NCBI GenBank assembly: GCA_023263735.1
Contig: JALQUQ010000127.1
Span: forward strand, 1-7,440
Source: Paracoccaceae bacterium
GTDB lineage: Bacteria > Pseudomonadota > Alphaproteobacteria > Rhodobacterales > Rhodobacteraceae
DNA length: 7,440 nucleotides
Reading direction: 5' to 3'
In this document: one piece after another, positions 5,540 through 7,440 of the stretch
Numbering within the stretch: position 1 is the stretch's first letter
Layout of the letters: each line of letters starts with the position of its first letter
Translations under genes and position numbers: made by a program
Notes under the pieces: model-generated
Told to the model about the DNA's origin: nothing
Seen by the model: only the letters and a program-made list of their open reading frames with translations
The model's database searches: none

Positions 5540-6487
5540 TCAGGCTTCGCGCGCTTGGCGTTCGAAATCTTGCACGGCCAGATCGGCCATCTGCATCGCC
5601 GCCGCGCGGGTGCTGGCCACGGCGATGAAACGACCGTTGTGGCAGAAGGTGGCCCCTGTGACGCCGCTCGCCGCCTCGAGCGCCGTGTCGGTCAGCCCGG
5701 CCCAAGCCGCGGGCAGATCGGCCCTGTTTTCGAACTTGTCCTCTTGTTGGCGGATGGTGTTGATCGCCCAGTCCTTGTCACGCGGGTGAACCACGAACAG
5801 GATGTGATCGGCCCCGGCCTTTTCGATGGCCGCCCGAAACGGCATGCCCATTGGCAATTCCAGCACCCGTGACGGGCCCGCCGCCTGGATGGCGGCTGTT
5901 ACGATCCCTTCGGCCCGGGCCTTTGCTGCCTTGGTCCGCACGGCCGCCTCAAGAAACGCCCGCGCCACTGGAAGCGCCGCCTGAAACGCCAGATCGTCGG
6001 CATCCGCCTCGCGCTGGTCAAACACCGGTTTCAGGGTTTCCAGCAAAACCGGCAGGGTCAGCCCCGCCAAAGGCCCCGCGACCGACGGGTCAAGCGCGCC
6101 ATTGTCCATCAGATCGACGGGCACCACGAATTCCGCATCGATCCGCGCATGGATCTCGGCGGCATGGTCGGCGGGCACTTGCAATGCCCCCAGATAGGTC
6201 AGACCAAAATGATGCCAAATCAGGCCAAAAGAGCTGTAGGGCCGCCCATCCGGCCGCAGGGGCGCGTTTTTCTGGTGGTGATCAAAGATCGCGCGCGCCA
6301 CATCATATTCGCGGCCCACATCGTAAATGATCCGCCCGTCCCGAGGCGAGGTCGTTTGCGCGTCACGGGTTCGCACCAGCTTGGCCCCAGGATAAAGCCG
6401 CGTCAGAACGACCGATGACAACAATTCATCCGCATGAAATCCCCCGGAATGGGTGACAAGTTCGGTGATCGGGGTCTGCGTTGTCAT
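5540..6487 (-). CDS. MYG1/UPF0160 family protein (DHH-like predicted nuclease)
   Basis: A 315-residue protein of the widely conserved MYG1 family. Its human member is reported as a 3'-5' RNA exonuclease; bacterial members are largely uncharacterised. The N-terminal signature THSGGFHADE (12-21) is followed by LVRTRD (37-42), IIYDVGREYD (53-62), FDHHQ (68-72), SSFGLIWHHFG (85-95) and VDLMDNG (124-130). The His and Asp residues in these stretches are the expected metal ligands of the DHH-like fold. The C-terminal part has SGVTGATFCHNGRFIAV (274-290), also typical. Length is normal and all N-terminal motifs are intact. No signal peptide is seen, so it is cytoplasmic. AGGAA lies about 6 bases before the ATG at 6487. 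It follows the GH13 gene by 94 bp on the same strand, with stem-loops between, so co-transcription is uncertain. Confidence 0.93.
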   Translation of the reverse strand: MTTQTPITELVTHSGGFHADELLSSVVLTRLYPGAKLVRTRDAQTTSPRDGRIIYDVGREYDVARAIFDHHQKNAPLRPDGRPYSSFGLIWHHFGLTYLGALQVPADHAAEIHARIDAEFVVPVDLMDNGALDPSVAGPLAGLTLPVLLETLKPVFDQREADADDLAFQAALPVARAFLEAAVRTKAAKARAEGIVTAAIQAAGPSRVLELPMGMPFRAAIEKAGADHILFVVHPRDKDWAINTIRQQEDKFENRADLPAAWAGLTDTALEAASGVTGATFCHNGRFIAVASTRAAAMQMADLAVQDFERQAREA

Positions 6488-6516
6488 CGTTTTCCTGCCT
6501 TTTGGCCATGCCCGTG

Positions 6517-6541
6517 CCGCTGATAGGGCAAAGATCAGCGG
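6517..6541. repeat. Perfect 8-bp inverted repeat upstream of the MYG1-family gene
   Basis: CCGCTGAT (6517-6524) and ATCAGCGG (6534-6541) are exact reverse complements separated by 9 bases. The element is 29 bases upstream of the MYG1-family start codon on the - strand. It could be an operator, an RNA hairpin in the leader, or a second termination element after the GH13 gene. No T run follows it in the - strand direction, so a terminator is the less likely choice. Confidence 0.5.
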
Positions 6542-6566
6542 ATGTCATTTGCCAAAACGTCGGCAA

Positions 6567-6587
6567 GCCTGACCTTTCTTGTCAGGC
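6567..6587 (-). terminator. Stem-loop overlapping the stop codon of the GH13 gene
   Basis: GCCTGAC (6567-6573) and GTCAGGC (6581-6587) are exact reverse complements around a 7-base loop. On the - strand the TGA stop codon of the alpha-glucosidase (6584-6582) lies inside the first arm. The stem is followed by TTGCCGACGTTTT, with the T run about 9 bases away. It may act as a weak terminator or as a 3'-end stabiliser. A ribosome at the stop codon would prevent it from folding. Confidence 0.4.
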
Positions 6588-7440
6588 CAGCACGCCGATG
6601 ACAAAGCCGCTGGGGCCCAGTCCTGCGCCGGAATAATTCTGCGCCAGAACGACAGAAAATCCCGCCGGAACATCATAGGGAACCGCCGCATCCGACAGGT
6701 TGAAGACGCAAAGGGTTGACCCGCGCCGAAAGGCAAGGACCGGATCGGCGGCATCCAGAAACACGGTCTTCGCCGCGCGCAGATCGGCCGACCCTTTGCG
6801 CAGGGCCAACATGCGCTTGTAAAAATCAAGCACCCCATCCGGCCCCTGCAAATCGGCCGCATGGGCCCGTTGCGGCGGCTTGATCGGAAGCCAGGGCCGC
6901 CCGGTGGTAAACCCGCCCCCCGCATCGGCATGGTCCCAGACCATCGGCGTCCGGCAGCCGTCGCGCCCCTTATCCTCGGGCCAGAAGGTGATGCCCTGCG
7001 GGTCCAACAGTTCGTCATAGCTTAGTTCGGTTTCCAACTGGCCGAACTCTTCACCCTGATACAGACAAACCGACCCTTCCAGCGACAAAAGCAAGGCGGC
7101 GGCCAGCTTTGCCACCTCTTCGGGCGCCCCCTTGTCTGCCCAGCGTGATGCGTGGCGGCAGACATCGTGGTTGGAAAACGCCCAGCAGGGCCACCCCTTT
7201 GGCCCGGCTTGGAAGAAATCGACGATCTGTTTCCTGAAATGCGCAGGCGTGAAATTATATCCCAGCATTTCAAAGGAATAGGCCATGTGAAGCCGCTTGC
7301 CGCTGGTATATTCGGCCATCATCTCAACGGCGTGAAAGCTTTCCCCGACCTCACCCACCATGGTGCGCCCATCGTATTGATCCAAAAGCGCCCGCATCCG
7401 TTCCAGAAACCGCAGGTTTTCCGGCTGGTTCTTGGAATGC
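6582..7440 (-). CDS. GH13 alpha-glucosidase, C-terminal part (5' end beyond the window)
   Basis: The last 285 residues of a glycoside hydrolase family 13 enzyme that probably removes alpha-linked glucose from maltose-, sucrose- or trehalulose-like sugars. The frame enters from the right edge (NQPENLRFLERM) with no start in view. Fragment residues 27-33, MVGEVGE, include GH13 region III; Glu30 should be the acid/base. FSNHD (88-92) is region IV, with Asp92 as the transition-state-stabilising residue. The nucleophile Asp (region II) is off the window. CLYQGEEFGQ, then LLDPQGITFWP and CRTPMVWDHADAGGGF, resemble the oligo-1,6-glucosidase/alpha-glucosidase subgroup. The C-terminal beta domain begins near RAAKTVFLDAADPVLAFRRG. 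It resembles AglA-type enzymes of Rhizobiales and Rhodobacterales, but the usual alpha-glucoside ABC transporter genes are not in the visible part, so I give no symbol. Confidence 0.93.
   Translation of the reverse strand, partial: HSKNQPENLRFLERMRALLDQYDGRTMVGEVGESFHAVEMMAEYTSGKRLHMAYSFEMLGYNFTPAHFRKQIVDFFQAGPKGWPCWAFSNHDVCRHASRWADKGAPEEVAKLAAALLLSLEGSVCLYQGEEFGQLETELSYDELLDPQGITFWPEDKGRDGCRTPMVWDHADAGGGFTTGRPWLPIKPPQRAHAADLQGPDGVLDFYKRMLALRKGSADLRAAKTVFLDAADPVLAFRRGSTLCVFNLSDAAVPYDVPAGFSVVLAQNYSGAGLGPSGFVIGVLA

Noticed and set aside
5311..5628. + strand open frame running through tRNA-Glu
   Set aside because: It contains the whole tRNA and then runs antisense to the MYG1-family gene, so it cannot be a plausible protein.
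1..7440. CRISPR array, insertion sequence, phage gene, toxin-antitoxin or defence system
   Set aside because: No regular direct repeats, transposase, integrase, or paired small genes of such types were seen on either strand.

Overview
This is a GC-rich stretch that reads like the chromosome of a free-living alphaproteobacterium, most likely in or near the Rhodobacteraceae. The clues are a complete tripartite TRAP transporter operon, a short periplasmic MltB-like lytic transglycosylase of the kind common in that group, a tRNA-Glu of alphaproteobacterial type with encoded CCA, and a GH13 alpha-glucosidase. This placement is inference from gene content and sequence style; no taxonomic marker was searched.

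Layout: bases 1 to about 83 carry, on the + strand, what looks like an internal piece of a patatin-like phospholipase. It breaks off right at the 3' end of the next gene. From 4130 down to 91, on the - strand, runs one compact operon: a periplasmic binding protein (dctP), a small membrane subunit (dctQ), a large membrane permease (dctM), and a 401-residue LysR-type regulator that has two DNA-binding domains in tandem. The gaps are 15 bp, a 4-bp ATGA overlap and 9 bp. A 349-bp divergent intergenic region follows (4131-4479), with a candidate LysR-type operator and a candidate promoter facing right. Then come a secreted lytic transglycosylase (4480-5286, +) and tRNA-Glu(UUC) (5350-5424, +). On the - strand from the right edge are the C-terminal part of a GH13 alpha-glucosidase (6582-7440, cut by the window) and a MYG1-family protein (5540-6487), separated by a 94-bp gap with three stem-loops.

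How the parts work together: the TRAP operon should import an organic acid or similar small anionic solute using an ion gradient. The co-transcribed regulator is the natural candidate for sensing that solute and controlling the operon. No catabolic enzyme is present beside it, so the substrate cannot be named. The remaining genes are ordinary housekeeping or sugar-use genes with no evident functional link to the transporter. I see no CRISPR array, insertion sequence, toxin-antitoxin pair or defence module. The most unusual items are the double-HTH LysR regulator and the truncated patatin-like reading frame abutting it.
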